Assembly: GCF_000175215.2 (NCBI RefSeq)
Contig: NC_014817.1
Coordinates: forward strand, 648,501-712,500
DNA from: Asticcacaulis excentricus CB 48
GTDB taxonomy: Bacteria > Pseudomonadota > Alphaproteobacteria > Caulobacterales > Caulobacteraceae
Reading direction: 5' to 3'
Length of the DNA stretch: 64,000 nt
Shown here: piece after piece, positions 41,227 through 49,073 of the stretch
Numbering within the stretch: position 1 is the stretch's first letter
Layout of the letters: the number at the start of each line of letters is the position of its first letter
Notes under the pieces: model-generated
The model's input: only the letters and a program-made list of their open reading frames with translations
Told to the model about the DNA's origin: nothing
Database searches by the model: none
Position numbers and translations under genes: made by a program

Positions 41227-42630
41227 ATGGTGTGGAACGGCCTTAAAAACAGAGCGTCCGGCTGGCTGAAGCCTCTGGCGGCGGCCTCGCTGATGATACT
41301 GGCCATCACCGGACTGGCCCCCAAGGCGCAGGCGCAAGCCGTCATCCGCGACACCGAGATCGAGCGTTTTCTGCATAAGGAAACACGCGGCATTCTGACC
41401 GCTTCGGGCCTCAATGCCGATCAGGTACAGTTCCTGCTGATCGCCGATCAGTCGATCAACGCCTTTGCCACCTCGCGTCAGATTATCGGCCTCAATACCG
41501 GCATGATCGGCGAAGCCGAAACACCCAATGAGCTGTTCGGCGTTATCGCCCACGAAGCCGGTCACCAGGCGGCGGGTCATACTGTGCGCTCGGACGAAAT
41601 CTATCAGGCGGCCAAGGCCCCGATGGCCATTTCGCTGGGGCTTGGGATTATTGCCATTCTGGCCGGGGCCGGAGATGCGGGCGTGGGCCTTCTGGGCTCA
41701 TCGCAGACCTTCGGCACGCTGGGGGCGCTGCGCTACATGCAAACGCAGGAGGCCTCCGCCGACATCGCCGGCGTCAAGGCGCTGGAGCGCGCGGGCATGT
41801 CCGGCCGTGGTCTGGTCGAATTTTTCGATAAGCTGCGCAATTACGAGACCTTTTCCAACGCCGAGCGTTATCAGTATTTCCGCACTCACCCCCTGTCGCG
41901 CGACCGGGTCGCCACGCTCCGCCGTCTGGTCGAGCAACAGTCGCACAAGGATGCGGTGGACTCTCCGGAACTGATCGCCGAATTCAGCATCGTCAAGGCC
42001 AAGCTGTCGGGCTTCCTCGATCACCCGCAAAAGGTGTTCATGCGCTACCCCGAAAGCGACCGCTCTTACCCCGCCCGCTATGCCCACGTCATTGCGTGGT
42101 ACAAGCAGACCGAGGTGAAGAAGGCCCTGACCGAGCTGGATCAGCTTCTGACCGAGCAGCCCAATAACCCCTATCTATGGGAGCTGAAGGGGCAAATCTA
42201 TTTTGAGACGGGTCAAACCGCACTGTCCATCCCGGCGCACCGCAAATCGGTGGAACTGCTGCCCGACGCGCCACTTCTGCTGGTGAATCTGGGGCAGGCT
42301 CTGGTGGCCGCCGGCGGTGACGACAATCTGCGCGAAGGCATAGAGAAGCTGAATGCCTCGCTGAAATACGAACCTGACAACAGCTTTGCCTGGAACCTGC
42401 TGGCGCAGGGTTATGATGGTCTGAAAATGCCGGGTCAGGCGCGTCTGGCCTCGGCCGAAGCGGAGTTCTATCAGGGCAATATCCCGCAGGCCCGCACCTT
42501 CGCCGTGTGGTCGCAGAAAAACCTGCCCAAGGACTCCATCGAATACCGTCGTGCCCGCGACATCGTTCTGACCACCTCCTCGCTCATGGGTATCGACCCC
42601 GTGGAGGAAGAAACCCGTACCCGTCGTTAA
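41227..42630 (+). CDS. Exported M48 metalloprotease with TPR repeats (BepA-like)
   Basis: A 467-residue periplasmic zinc protease. The signal peptide spans about residues 1-37 (MILAITGLAPKAQAQA). The M48 domain has IGLNTGMIGEAETPNELF and the zinc motif HEAGH (His109, Glu110, His113), with the third ligand expected in EASADIAGVKALE. The C-terminal part from about residue 300 is helical and TPR-like (AHVIAWYKQTEVKKALTEL, NPYLWELKGQIYFETGQTAL, NSFAWNLLAQGYDGLKMP). This layout matches BepA/YfgC-type outer-membrane quality-control proteases. The frame is open to 41110 but only ATG 41227 gives a signal peptide. It is followed by a DsbA-like gene, probably in one operon. Confidence 0.9.
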   Translation: MVWNGLKNRASGWLKPLAAASLMILAITGLAPKAQAQAVIRDTEIERFLHKETRGILTASGLNADQVQFLLIADQSINAFATSRQIIGLNTGMIGEAETPNELFGVIAHEAGHQAAGHTVRSDEIYQAAKAPMAISLGLGIIAILAGAGDAGVGLLGSSQTFGTLGALRYMQTQEASADIAGVKALERAGMSGRGLVEFFDKLRNYETFSNAERYQYFRTHPLSRDRVATLRRLVEQQSHKDAVDSPELIAEFSIVKAKLSGFLDHPQKVFMRYPESDRSYPARYAHVIAWYKQTEVKKALTELDQLLTEQPNNPYLWELKGQIYFETGQTALSIPAHRKSVELLPDAPLLLVNLGQALVAAGGDDNLREGIEKLNASLKYEPDNSFAWNLLAQGYDGLKMPGQARLASAEAEFYQGNIPQARTFAVWSQKNLPKDSIEYRRARDIVLTTSSLMGIDPVEEETRTRR

Positions 42631-42656
42631 ATGTACCGCTGCTGGAAAGAGTCCCC

Positions 42657-43457
42657 GTGACCGATACCCCCGAAACGCCGACGCCTGCACCCGAAATCAA
42701 AACAGAGACGGCCGCCCCTGCCCCGCGTGAGCCCCTGCTCAGCAAGTCCAATCTGGCGCTGGCGCTGGCGACCGGGGCCTTTGTGCTGGCACTGGCGCCT
42801 TATGTTCTGCCCAATATTCAGGGCCTGATCGTGCGCGGCGGCCTGATGACGCGGCCCGAAGTGCTGGTCGATGCCTCGACGGCCCTGCGCGAAAAGCAGG
42901 ATGCCGAAACGCGCAAGAGTGTCGAAACCGCCATCAAGGCCAATGAAGGCTCAATCATCGCCGCCGACGATCCCGTCCTTGGCAACCCCTCTGCCCCCAT
43001 TACGATTATTGAGTTCCACGACTATCTGTGCGGGGCCTGCCGCGCCAGCCACCCCAGCCTGCTGAGCTTCCTCAAGGCCAATCCCGACGTGCGCGTGGTG
43101 GTCAAGGAATATCCGATCATCGGCAAGGACAATTCGCGTGTTCTGGCCGCCCTGGCCCTCGCCGCCCGCGACACCGGCCACTACGCCGCCGTGCACAACG
43201 CCCTCTACAGCCACGAACTCAGCTCTCAGGCCGATGTCGATGTCGCCCTGACCGCCGCCGGCGTCAACCCTGCCGAATTGCACGCCAAGGCCCAGTCGCC
43301 CGCCATTCAGGCCAAGATCGAGGAAACCCTGCAACTGGGTTACAAGCTGGGCATCGCAGCGACCCCCAACTTCATCGTTGATGGCGTACTGGTCAATGGC
43401 GGCGATATCCCGCAGCTTCAGACTCTGGTGACGGCGGCGCGTCAGAAGGCGAAATAA
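42657..43457 (+). CDS. DsbA-family thiol:disulfide oxidoreductase
   Basis: A 266-residue membrane-anchored thioredoxin-fold protein. A short proline-rich cytoplasmic start precedes one transmembrane helix (LALALATGAFVLALAPYVLP). The periplasmic domain begins near VLGNPSAPITIIEFHDYLCG, with active site CGAC (Cys125, Cys128). VLAALALAARDTGHYAAVHN is part of the helical insertion and GIAATPNFIVDGVLVNGGD contains the cis-proline. It resembles the DsbA/DsbG-like or ScsC group. The start is GTG 42657, eight bases after GGAAAG. It follows the M48 protease by 26 bases. Its stop codon lies within a tandem 17-base duplication. Confidence 0.88.
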   Translation: MTDTPETPTPAPEIKTETAAPAPREPLLSKSNLALALATGAFVLALAPYVLPNIQGLIVRGGLMTRPEVLVDASTALREKQDAETRKSVETAIKANEGSIIAADDPVLGNPSAPITIIEFHDYLCGACRASHPSLLSFLKANPDVRVVVKEYPIIGKDNSRVLAALALAARDTGHYAAVHNALYSHELSSQADVDVALTAAGVNPAELHAKAQSPAIQAKIEETLQLGYKLGIAATPNFIVDGVLVNGGDIPQLQTLVTAARQKAK

Positions 43458-43484
43458 GTGAAAAGACGAAATAAGTGAAAAGAC
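43451..43484. repeat. Tandem 17-bp duplication at the dsbA-like stop codon
   Basis: GAAATAAGTGAAAAGAC occurs twice in direct succession (43451-43467 and 43468-43484) with no mismatch. The first copy contains the stop codon TAA of the DsbA-like gene. Immediately afterwards CTGGGGGC/GCCCCCAG (43486-43505) forms a hairpin without a T run. Confidence 0.85.
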
Positions 43485-43569
43485 TCTGGGGGCAACTGCC
43501 CCCAGACCCCGGATCAGGGTTTCATAGCGAATCTATCCCCGCGCGCTCAGCCTGTGTCATCATGGCCGC

Positions 43570-44199
43570 ATGGATGTCCACGCAGAAAACAAGGCAGAAC
43601 TGAGAGCGCTGCTGGCCGAGCGTCGCGCCATCCTGCGCGACTTTGCCGACACGGTACTGGGTCACGTGACTTCGCTGTCGAAGCCGGAAACCGCTCTCGA
43701 AGCCGAGCGCACGGCCCGCGCCGTCATGGCGGTCGACAGCATGTTGTGTCAGCTCTTTGCCCCGCCGCCGGAGCCGAAATCCCTCAAGGCCACGGCCCGC
43801 AACCTCGCTTCTGACGATGCGGAAGAGGCGAAACCGCAACGTTACGGTCTCAGAAGCTACACCATCGACGAAGAGGCCGCTCAGAAGCTGGCGCTGGAAC
43901 GCGCCGAGGCCGAACTGAACCGTCAGGGTCACTACGAAACCCGCCGTGGCGAAATGTTTGATAAACTGGTCACCATTGCCAAGGGGATGCACCTCGCCCT
44001 GTGGCGCGACGAAGGCTATGTCGAAGCCGATGTCACAAAGCTAATGAACCTATGGGGTGAGTATTACCAACGCATCCTGAGCGAGACGGGGCAACCGCCG
44101 GACGCCGAACTGCGTCGCCATCCGGCCATCTTCGCCCCTGACTATCACCGGGCACATCTCGAAAGGCTGGAAAAGGGAGAAAGGGCCGCCCCGGATTAG
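43570..44199 (+). CDS. Conserved-looking protein of unknown function
   Basis: A 209-residue soluble, mostly helical and highly charged protein that I do not recognise. Features are an N-terminal helix ENKAELRALLAERRAILRDF, a segment with ERTARAVMAVDSMLCQLF, a low-complexity linker (SDDAEEAKPQRYGL), and a C-terminal half with YVEADVTKLMNLWGEYYQRI. No signal peptide or membrane segment is present. The start is uncertain because no good ribosome-binding site precedes 43570. It is convergent with thiG, the stops being nine bases apart. Confidence 0.6.
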   Translation: MDVHAENKAELRALLAERRAILRDFADTVLGHVTSLSKPETALEAERTARAVMAVDSMLCQLFAPPPEPKSLKATARNLASDDAEEAKPQRYGLRSYTIDEEAAQKLALERAEAELNRQGHYETRRGEMFDKLVTIAKGMHLALWRDEGYVEADVTKLMNLWGEYYQRILSETGQPPDAELRRHPAIFAPDYHRAHLERLEKGERAAPD

Positions 44200-44207
44200 A
44201 GCCGCGC

Positions 44208-45002
44208 CTATATCAGGCCCGCTAGCGGCGAGGACGGATCGGCATAGAGCTTCTTTGCCATCCGCCCGGCCAGATAGGCTTCGCGTCCCGAAATGACGGC
44301 GTGCTTCATGGCTACAGCCATGCGGATCGGGTCTTTGGCCTCGGCAATAGCGGTGTTCATCAGGATGGCGTCGCAGCCCAACTCCATGCCCACGGCCGCG
44401 TCCGATGCCGTGCCCACGCCGGCATCGACCAGAACCGGCACCCTGGCGTTCTCGATAATGATGCGCAGCGTCACACGATTCTGGATGCCCAGACCCGAAC
44501 CAATGGGCGCGCCCAGGGGCATGATGGCGCACGCCCCGGCCTCTTCCAGCTTCTTGGCATAGACCGGATCGTCCGAGCAGTAGACCATGACGTCGAAACC
44601 GTCCTTGACCAGCAGCTTCAGCGAGCGCAGCGTTTCTTCCATATCGGGATAAAGCGTCTTAGGGTCAGACAGGACCTCCAGCTTAACGAGGTTCCAGCCG
44701 CCCGCTTCGCGCGCCAGACGCAGCGTCCGCACCGCATCTTCACCCGTGAAACAGCCCGCCGTATTGGGCAGGTAGGTGAATTCGTCCTGTTTCACATAGT
44801 CCATCAGCATAGGCTGGTTCGGATCGGTCAGATTGACACGACGCACCGCTACGGTGACGATCTCAGCGCCCGACGCCCGCGCCGCCGCGGCGTTCTGGGC
44901 ATAGTCTTTATATTTCCCTGTGCCGACGATCAGGCGCGAGGAAAAGGTGCGCCCGGCAACGGTCCAGGTATCAGGTGAAAGGGCGGCGGTCGGTTCGGTC
45001 AT
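44208..45002 (-). CDS. thiG: Thiazole synthase
   Basis: ThiG (264 aa) forms the thiazole ring of thiamine from deoxyxylulose phosphate, dehydroglycine and the sulfur of ThiS thiocarboxylate. RLIVGTGKYKDYAQNAAAAR opens the TIM barrel, NLVKLEVLSDPKTLYPD contains the Schiff-base lysine, and VPVLVDAGVGTASDAAVGME and ILMNTAIAEAKDPIRMA form the phosphate site. No thiE, thiO or thiF gene is adjacent, and thiS is 1.4 kb away on the same strand. The 161-base region upstream, shared with divergent vapB, lacks the CTGAGA and ACCTGATC-like blocks of a TPP riboswitch. Confidence 0.96.
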   Translation of the reverse strand: MTEPTAALSPDTWTVAGRTFSSRLIVGTGKYKDYAQNAAAARASGAEIVTVAVRRVNLTDPNQPMLMDYVKQDEFTYLPNTAGCFTGEDAVRTLRLAREAGGWNLVKLEVLSDPKTLYPDMEETLRSLKLLVKDGFDVMVYCSDDPVYAKKLEEAGACAIMPLGAPIGSGLGIQNRVTLRIIIENARVPVLVDAGVGTASDAAVGMELGCDAILMNTAIAEAKDPIRMAVAMKHAVISGREAYLAGRMAKKLYADPSSPLAGLI

Positions 45003-45121
45003 GAGTATCGGTCCCGTATGAAACGCTTTGGCGTCTCTATAAGGCTTTCTGCCGGCAAAACCACCCCTTCACGCGCGGCAAACGCGCCATGAAATAAGTT
45101 GTGTCCGAAGGATGTGCAAAA

Positions 45122-45149
45122 TGATATACTTGCTCAATTATGTATATCA
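45122..45149. promoter_or_regulatory. Candidate operator of the vapBC operon
   Basis: TGATATAC (45122-45129) and GTATATCA (45142-45149) form a perfect inverted repeat with a 12-base spacer, ending 14 bases before the vapB start codon. AbrB-fold antitoxins commonly bind such palindromes to repress their own operon. Binding is inferred. Confidence 0.6.
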
Positions 45150-45163
45150 AAAAAGGGGGCCAC

Positions 45164-45394
45164 ATGCAGGTTTCCAAATGGGGCAACAGTCTGGCGGTGC
45201 GCCTGCCCGCCGCCGTGGTCGAAGCGCTGGAACTGAAGGACGGCGACGAAATCGAAATCCACGTGCAGGACGCGCGGCAATTCGCTATTGCGCGCAAGCC
45301 TGACCGGGACGCCCTGATCGCGCGCCTGCGCGGCTTTGCGGGTCGTCTGCCAGCCGATTTCAAATTTGACCGCGACGACGTAAATGGCCGCTGA
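45164..45394 (+). CDS. vapB: AbrB/MazE-type antitoxin (VapB-like)
   Basis: A 76-residue antitoxin. The first 45 residues form a swapped-hairpin AbrB fold (MQVSKWGNSLAVRLPAAVVE, ALELKDGDEIEIHV) that binds DNA. The C-terminus (RDALIARLRGFAGRLPADFK) should wrap around the toxin. AAGGGGG lies six bases before ATG 45164; the frame is open to 45140. It overlaps the PIN toxin by 11 bases, so the two are translationally coupled. A palindromic operator candidate lies just upstream. Confidence 0.9.
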   Translation: MQVSKWGNSLAVRLPAAVVEALELKDGDEIEIHVQDARQFAIARKPDRDALIARLRGFAGRLPADFKFDRDDVNGR

Positions 45395-45794
45395 GCGCGT
45401 CTTCTTCGACACCAATGTGCTGGTCTATTTGCTTAAGGACGACAGGCACAAGGGCGAGTGCTGCGCCGACCTCATCGCTGGCGGAGGTACGATCAGCGTG
45501 CAGGTGCTGAACGAACTGCTGAATGTCATCCGCCGCAAGACCGACCTGAACTGGCCTGACACCCTGCGCTTTCTGGAAACGCTGGAAGGGCTGTTCGAGA
45601 TTACCGACATGACGCAGGAGACCCACCGACTGGGGCGGCGTCTGGCGGAACGCTATCGTCTGTCGGTCTATGATGCCCTGATTATTGCCGCCTCTATCCT
45701 CTCCGGGGCCAGCGTCCTTTATACTGAAGATATGCCAGACGGTGCCATCATCGAAGGCGTGCGCATCGTCAACCCATTCACGGGCAGGCCTTAA
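45384..45794 (+). CDS. vapC: PIN-domain toxin (VapC-like)
   Basis: A 136-residue PIN-domain ribonuclease. The conserved acidic residues are in VFFDTNVLVYLL (Asp9), VLNELLNVIRRK and LSVYDALIIAAS, with a fourth in LYTEDMPDG. VapC toxins cleave tRNA or rRNA and stop growth when freed from antitoxin. The frame looks intact, so the pair should be functional. Its place between thiG and thiS suggests that it was inserted into a former thiamine gene cluster, but I see no insertion-site duplication. Confidence 0.92.
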   Translation: MAAERVFFDTNVLVYLLKDDRHKGECCADLIAGGGTISVQVLNELLNVIRRKTDLNWPDTLRFLETLEGLFEITDMTQETHRLGRRLAERYRLSVYDALIIAASILSGASVLYTEDMPDGAIIEGVRIVNPFTGRP

Positions 45795-45914
45795 CCATCG
45801 ACAGGCACGGATTCGGCCCGCCATGCGGGCCTCTGCATGGATGTTTAGAGATGGCCTCAGCTATCCGTGTCGCCGCCGCTGGCGGCATCCGTGTCTATCC
45901 GTGGCGAGTTTACA

Positions 45915-46400
45915 CTAACGCGGCGGCTGGGCTGTTTCGTAAGCCACAACACTCAGGATCGGGCCACTTGTGTAGTGGCAGTAACCCATGAAAAAAAGAG
46001 TGGCGCTTGTCCTCATGGACTCGCAATCCCAGACCTTACCCGTCAGACGGACGTAACGGCCCTTGGGCAAGCCGTGTAGCCCTTCCATGAGGTTATCGCG
46101 GCCATAGAGCCCCAGTCGCCGACCCTGCAACGCCTTAGAAGAAGCCGCGTATTTAATCTTCGTGTCGCCCTTAGAAAGGAAAAGCGCCCGCGCGTGAACA
46201 TACCCTTCGACGATGACACAGCGTCCTTTGTGAGCTGCAGGGTCTTTCAGAAGCTGGGGCAGGTCCACCGCCTCGGAGGCACCAGGTTTGAGGCACTCAT
46301 CGCCGGTCGGGCGCAAACCGGTGTCGTAAACCTTGTCCTGCGCCATGACGGGCAAGGCCAGCAAAACGGACAAAATCAATCCGATCGCCAGCGCCCTCAT
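45915..46400 (-). CDS. Small exported protein of unknown function
   Basis: A 161-residue protein with a clear signal peptide (MRALAIGLILSVLLALPVMA, cleavage after AQ). The mature part has four cysteines (in DECLKPG, KGRCVIVEGYV, VWDCESM and GYCHYTSG), which could form two disulfides, and a central GRRLGLYGRDNLMEGLHGLP. RYVRLTGKVWDCES suggests a beta-rich, OB-like domain, but I recognise no family. ATG 46400 lies one base after the thiS stop, so it is co-transcribed with thiS. It is convergent with vapC. Confidence 0.72.
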   Translation of the reverse strand: MRALAIGLILSVLLALPVMAQDKVYDTGLRPTGDECLKPGASEAVDLPQLLKDPAAHKGRCVIVEGYVHARALFLSKGDTKIKYAASSKALQGRRLGLYGRDNLMEGLHGLPKGRYVRLTGKVWDCESMRTSATLFFMGYCHYTSGPILSVVAYETAQPPR

Positions 46401-46401
46401 C

Positions 46402-46605
46402 TTAATCCCCGCCGCCGACAAAGTGGACGATCTCAAAGCGGTCCCCGGCTTCGATCGGCGTGGCGACATAGGCCGATTTGGGCACGATTTCGAGATTGCG
46501 CTCCACCGCCACCTTGCGCGGATCGATACCGATCTGCCCGATCAGGGCCATCACATTGGCGGCCAAAACCTCGGTTTCTTCGCCATTCAACAGAATTTTC
46601 GTCAT
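46402..46605 (-). CDS. thiS: Sulfur carrier protein ThiS
   Basis: A 67-residue ubiquitin-like carrier that donates sulfur to ThiG. MTKILLNGEETEVLAANVMA, AVERNLEIVPKSAYVATPIE and GDRFEIVHFVGGGD match the family. ThiS normally ends in Gly-Gly, whose C-terminus is adenylated and thiocarboxylated; here the reading frame gives GGGD, one aspartate too many. Either the extra residue is removed or the C-terminus differs in this lineage. The frame is open well upstream, but ATG 46605 gives the usual length. It is followed after one base by the small exported protein. No TPP riboswitch is seen upstream. Confidence 0.85.
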   Translation of the reverse strand: MTKILLNGEETEVLAANVMALIGQIGIDPRKVAVERNLEIVPKSAYVATPIEAGDRFEIVHFVGGGD

Positions 46606-46698
46606 TTTCGGATCGTTTTCGGGCGAAAAAGCCCGCTTTTTCTTGTGAGCAAGCGCAACAGGGGATACAAGACCGCATCCCACAGGATCAGGCTTTGC

Positions 46699-47139
46699 AT
46701 GTCGAAACCCATATATGTCCTTAACGGCCCCAATCTCAACCTTCTGGGGGTGCGTGAGCCGGAAATTTATGGATATACACGTCTTTCGGACATCGAGGCC
46801 CGTTGTACCGAGCTGGCTGCGGCCCGTCATGTCCCCGTCGTCTTTCGCCAGACGAATCACGAAGGCGAACTGATCGACTGGGTGCAGGAGGCACGCGAAC
46901 ACGCTTCGGTCCTGATTCTCAACCCGGCGGGCTATGGCCATACCTCGGTCGCGTTGCTGGACGCGCTGAAGGCCCTCAGCCAGCCGATCATCGAATGCCA
47001 TCTGTCGAACCCTCACGCCCGCGAACCGTTCCGCCATCACTCCTATGTGTCGCTGGCGGCCAAGGCGGTTATTGCCGGTATGGGGGCGATTGGCTATGAA
47101 CTGGCTATCGAGGCGGCCCTACGCCTCATCGAAAAATAG
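46699..47139 (+). CDS. aroQ: Type II 3-dehydroquinate dehydratase
   Basis: AroQ (146 aa) dehydrates 3-dehydroquinate in the shikimate pathway. The motif LNGPNLNLLGVREPEIYG carries the catalytic tyrosine and the flexible-loop arginine. QTNHEGELIDWVQEA, LNPAGYGHTSVALLDAL with the catalytic histidine, and IECHLSNPHAREPFRHHS complete the site. In many members the third block reads NPGAYTHTS; here it is NPAGYGHTS. It is first in an aroQ-accB-accC cluster, an order also seen in other Alphaproteobacteria, and is divergent from thiS. ATG 46699 follows AGGATCAGG. Confidence 0.95.
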   Translation: MSKPIYVLNGPNLNLLGVREPEIYGYTRLSDIEARCTELAAARHVPVVFRQTNHEGELIDWVQEAREHASVLILNPAGYGHTSVALLDALKALSQPIIECHLSNPHAREPFRHHSYVSLAAKAVIAGMGAIGYELAIEAALRLIEK

Positions 47140-47190
47140 CCCACCGGCCCGTTCTTACGCACGGCCCCACCCCCTAACTAAGGTAAGCGC

Positions 47191-47682
47191 ATGTCATCGC
47201 AAAAACCGGTTGACCCGATCGACCCCCGCCTCATTCGCAAGCTGGCGGACATCCTGAAGGAAACCGAGCTGACCGAAATCGAGGTCGAGCAGGGTGAACT
47301 GAAGATCCGCGTCGCGCGCACCCTCACCGCCGCGCCGGTGGCCACCTACGCCGCTCAGGTCGCGGCCCCCGCCCCTGTGGCAGCTCCTGCTCCCGCGGCT
47401 GCGGCTCCGGTCGCCGCCCCTGTGGCTGCCGAAGCCCCGAAAGCCGCCAAGGACGCGCTGAAATCGCCCATGGTCGGCACCGTCTATCTGTCGCCGCAGC
47501 CGGGTGCTGCTACCTTCGTTAAGGTCGGTGACAAGGTGAAGGCCGGTCAGACCCTGCTGATCATCGAAGCCATGAAGACCATGAACCCGATCCCCGCGCC
47601 CAAGGACGGCACGGTGTCGGAAATTCTCGTTTCCGACGCCCAGCCCGTCGAATTCGGCGAAGGCCTCGTGGTAATCGACTAA
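47191..47682 (+). CDS. accB: Acetyl-CoA carboxylase biotin carboxyl carrier protein
   Basis: BCCP (163 aa) carries the carboxybiotin arm of acetyl-CoA carboxylase in fatty-acid synthesis. The N-terminal part (RLIRKLADILKETELTEIEV) is followed by an Ala/Pro-rich flexible linker (about residues 47-90) and the biotinyl domain, with the biotinylation site EAMKTMN (Lys129). AGGTAAGCG precedes the ATG. It ends five bases before accC, so both are in one operon. Confidence 0.97.
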   Translation: MSSQKPVDPIDPRLIRKLADILKETELTEIEVEQGELKIRVARTLTAAPVATYAAQVAAPAPVAAPAPAAAAPVAAPVAAEAPKAAKDALKSPMVGTVYLSPQPGAATFVKVGDKVKAGQTLLIIEAMKTMNPIPAPKDGTVSEILVSDAQPVEFGEGLVVID

Positions 47683-47686
47683 CGCC

Positions 47687-49066
47687 ATGTCCGACACCCC
47701 CAAACTGTTCGACAAGATCCTCATCGCCAACCGTGGCGAAATCGCCCTGCGCGTCATCCGCGCCTGTAAGGAGATGGGGATTGCCACCGTTGCGGTGCAT
47801 TCGACCGCCGACGCCAACGCCATGCACGTGCACCTGGCGGACGAAAGCGTCTGCATCGGGCCGCCCGCTGCCGCCAAGTCGTATCTCAACATTCCGTCCA
47901 TCATCGCGGCTGCCGAAATCACCGGCGCTCAGGCGATTCACCCCGGCTATGGTTTCCTGTCGGAAAACGCCCGTTTCGCCGAAATCGTCGGCGCGCACGG
48001 CATGACCTTCATCGGGCCTCAGCCGGACCACATCCGCCTGATGGGCGACAAGATCACCGCCAAGCAGGCCGCCAAGGACTCCGGCATCCCCGTCGTTCCG
48101 GGCTCTGACGGCGGCGTGGCCACGGTCGAAGACGCCATCGAAGCGTCGAAGTCCATCGGCTTCCCGCTGATCATCAAGGCCGCCGCCGGCGGCGGCGGTC
48201 GCGGCATGAAGGTCGCGGCCAATGCCGATGTGCTGGCCGAACAGGTGATGAGCGCCCAGACCGAAGCCGCTGCGGCCTTTGGTGACGGCACGGTCTATAT
48301 GGAGCGCTACCTCCAGAAGCCGCGCCATATCGAGATTCAGGTGATCGCCGACAGCCACGGCAATGTCGTGCACCTCGGCGAACGCGACTGCTCGTTGCAA
48401 CGCCGCCACCAGAAGGTGCTGGAAGAAGCCCCATCGCCCGTCATCGACGCAGCAGCGCGCGACAAGATCGGCATGATCGTCGTCGAAGCCATCCGCAAGA
48501 TCGGCTATCTGGGCGTCGGCACCATCGAGTTCCTGTACGAGGATGGCGAGTTCTTCTTCATCGAGATGAACACCCGCCTTCAGGTCGAACACCCGGTCAC
48601 CGAATTTGTCACCGGCGTCGATCTGGTCCGCGAACAGATCCGCATTGCGGCGGGCCTGCCTCTGTCCTTCACTCAGGCCGATATCGACCTGAAAGGCCAC
48701 GCCATCGAAGTGCGGATCAACGCTGAAAACGCCCGCACCTTCGTGCCGTCACCCGGTACGGTCACCGACTTCCACACCCCCGGTGGCCTCGGTGTGCGCA
48801 TGGATTCGGCGGTCTATAACGGCTACACCATCCCGCCCTATTACGACTCGATGATCGGCAAGCTGATCGTCTATGGGCGCGACCGTCCCGAAGCCCTGGC
48901 CCGCCTCAAACGCGCCCTTCAGGAAACTGTAGTGGCCGGTATCGACACCACGATTCCGCTGTTCCTCGACCTGCTGAACGAAGCCGACATCCAGAAAGGG
49001 GATTACAATATCCACTGGCTGGAAAAGTGGATCAAGGCGCAGGAAGAGGCGAAGGTCGTAAGCTGA
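47687..49066 (+). CDS. accC: Acetyl-CoA carboxylase, biotin carboxylase subunit
   Basis: AccC (459 aa) carboxylates biotin on AccB using ATP and bicarbonate. KILIANRGEIALRVIRACKE opens the N-terminal domain. The ATP-grasp domain has the glycine-rich loop AAAGGGGRGMKVA, HIEIQVIADSHGNVVHLGER and FFIEMNTRLQVEHPVTE with the catalytic residues; the C-terminal domain ends around NIHWLEKW. The length is close to the usual 450. The gene directly follows accB. Confidence 0.97.
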   Translation: MSDTPKLFDKILIANRGEIALRVIRACKEMGIATVAVHSTADANAMHVHLADESVCIGPPAAAKSYLNIPSIIAAAEITGAQAIHPGYGFLSENARFAEIVGAHGMTFIGPQPDHIRLMGDKITAKQAAKDSGIPVVPGSDGGVATVEDAIEASKSIGFPLIIKAAAGGGGRGMKVAANADVLAEQVMSAQTEAAAAFGDGTVYMERYLQKPRHIEIQVIADSHGNVVHLGERDCSLQRRHQKVLEEAPSPVIDAAARDKIGMIVVEAIRKIGYLGVGTIEFLYEDGEFFFIEMNTRLQVEHPVTEFVTGVDLVREQIRIAAGLPLSFTQADIDLKGHAIEVRINAENARTFVPSPGTVTDFHTPGGLGVRMDSAVYNGYTIPPYYDSMIGKLIVYGRDRPEALARLKRALQETVVAGIDTTIPLFLDLLNEADIQKGDYNIHWLEKWIKAQEEAKVVS

Positions 49067-49073
49067 TCGAGCT

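Noticed and set aside
45003..45163. TPP riboswitch upstream of thiG
   Set aside because: The conserved CTGAGA and ACCTGATC-like blocks are absent on the minus strand; the region instead holds the vapB promoter and operator.
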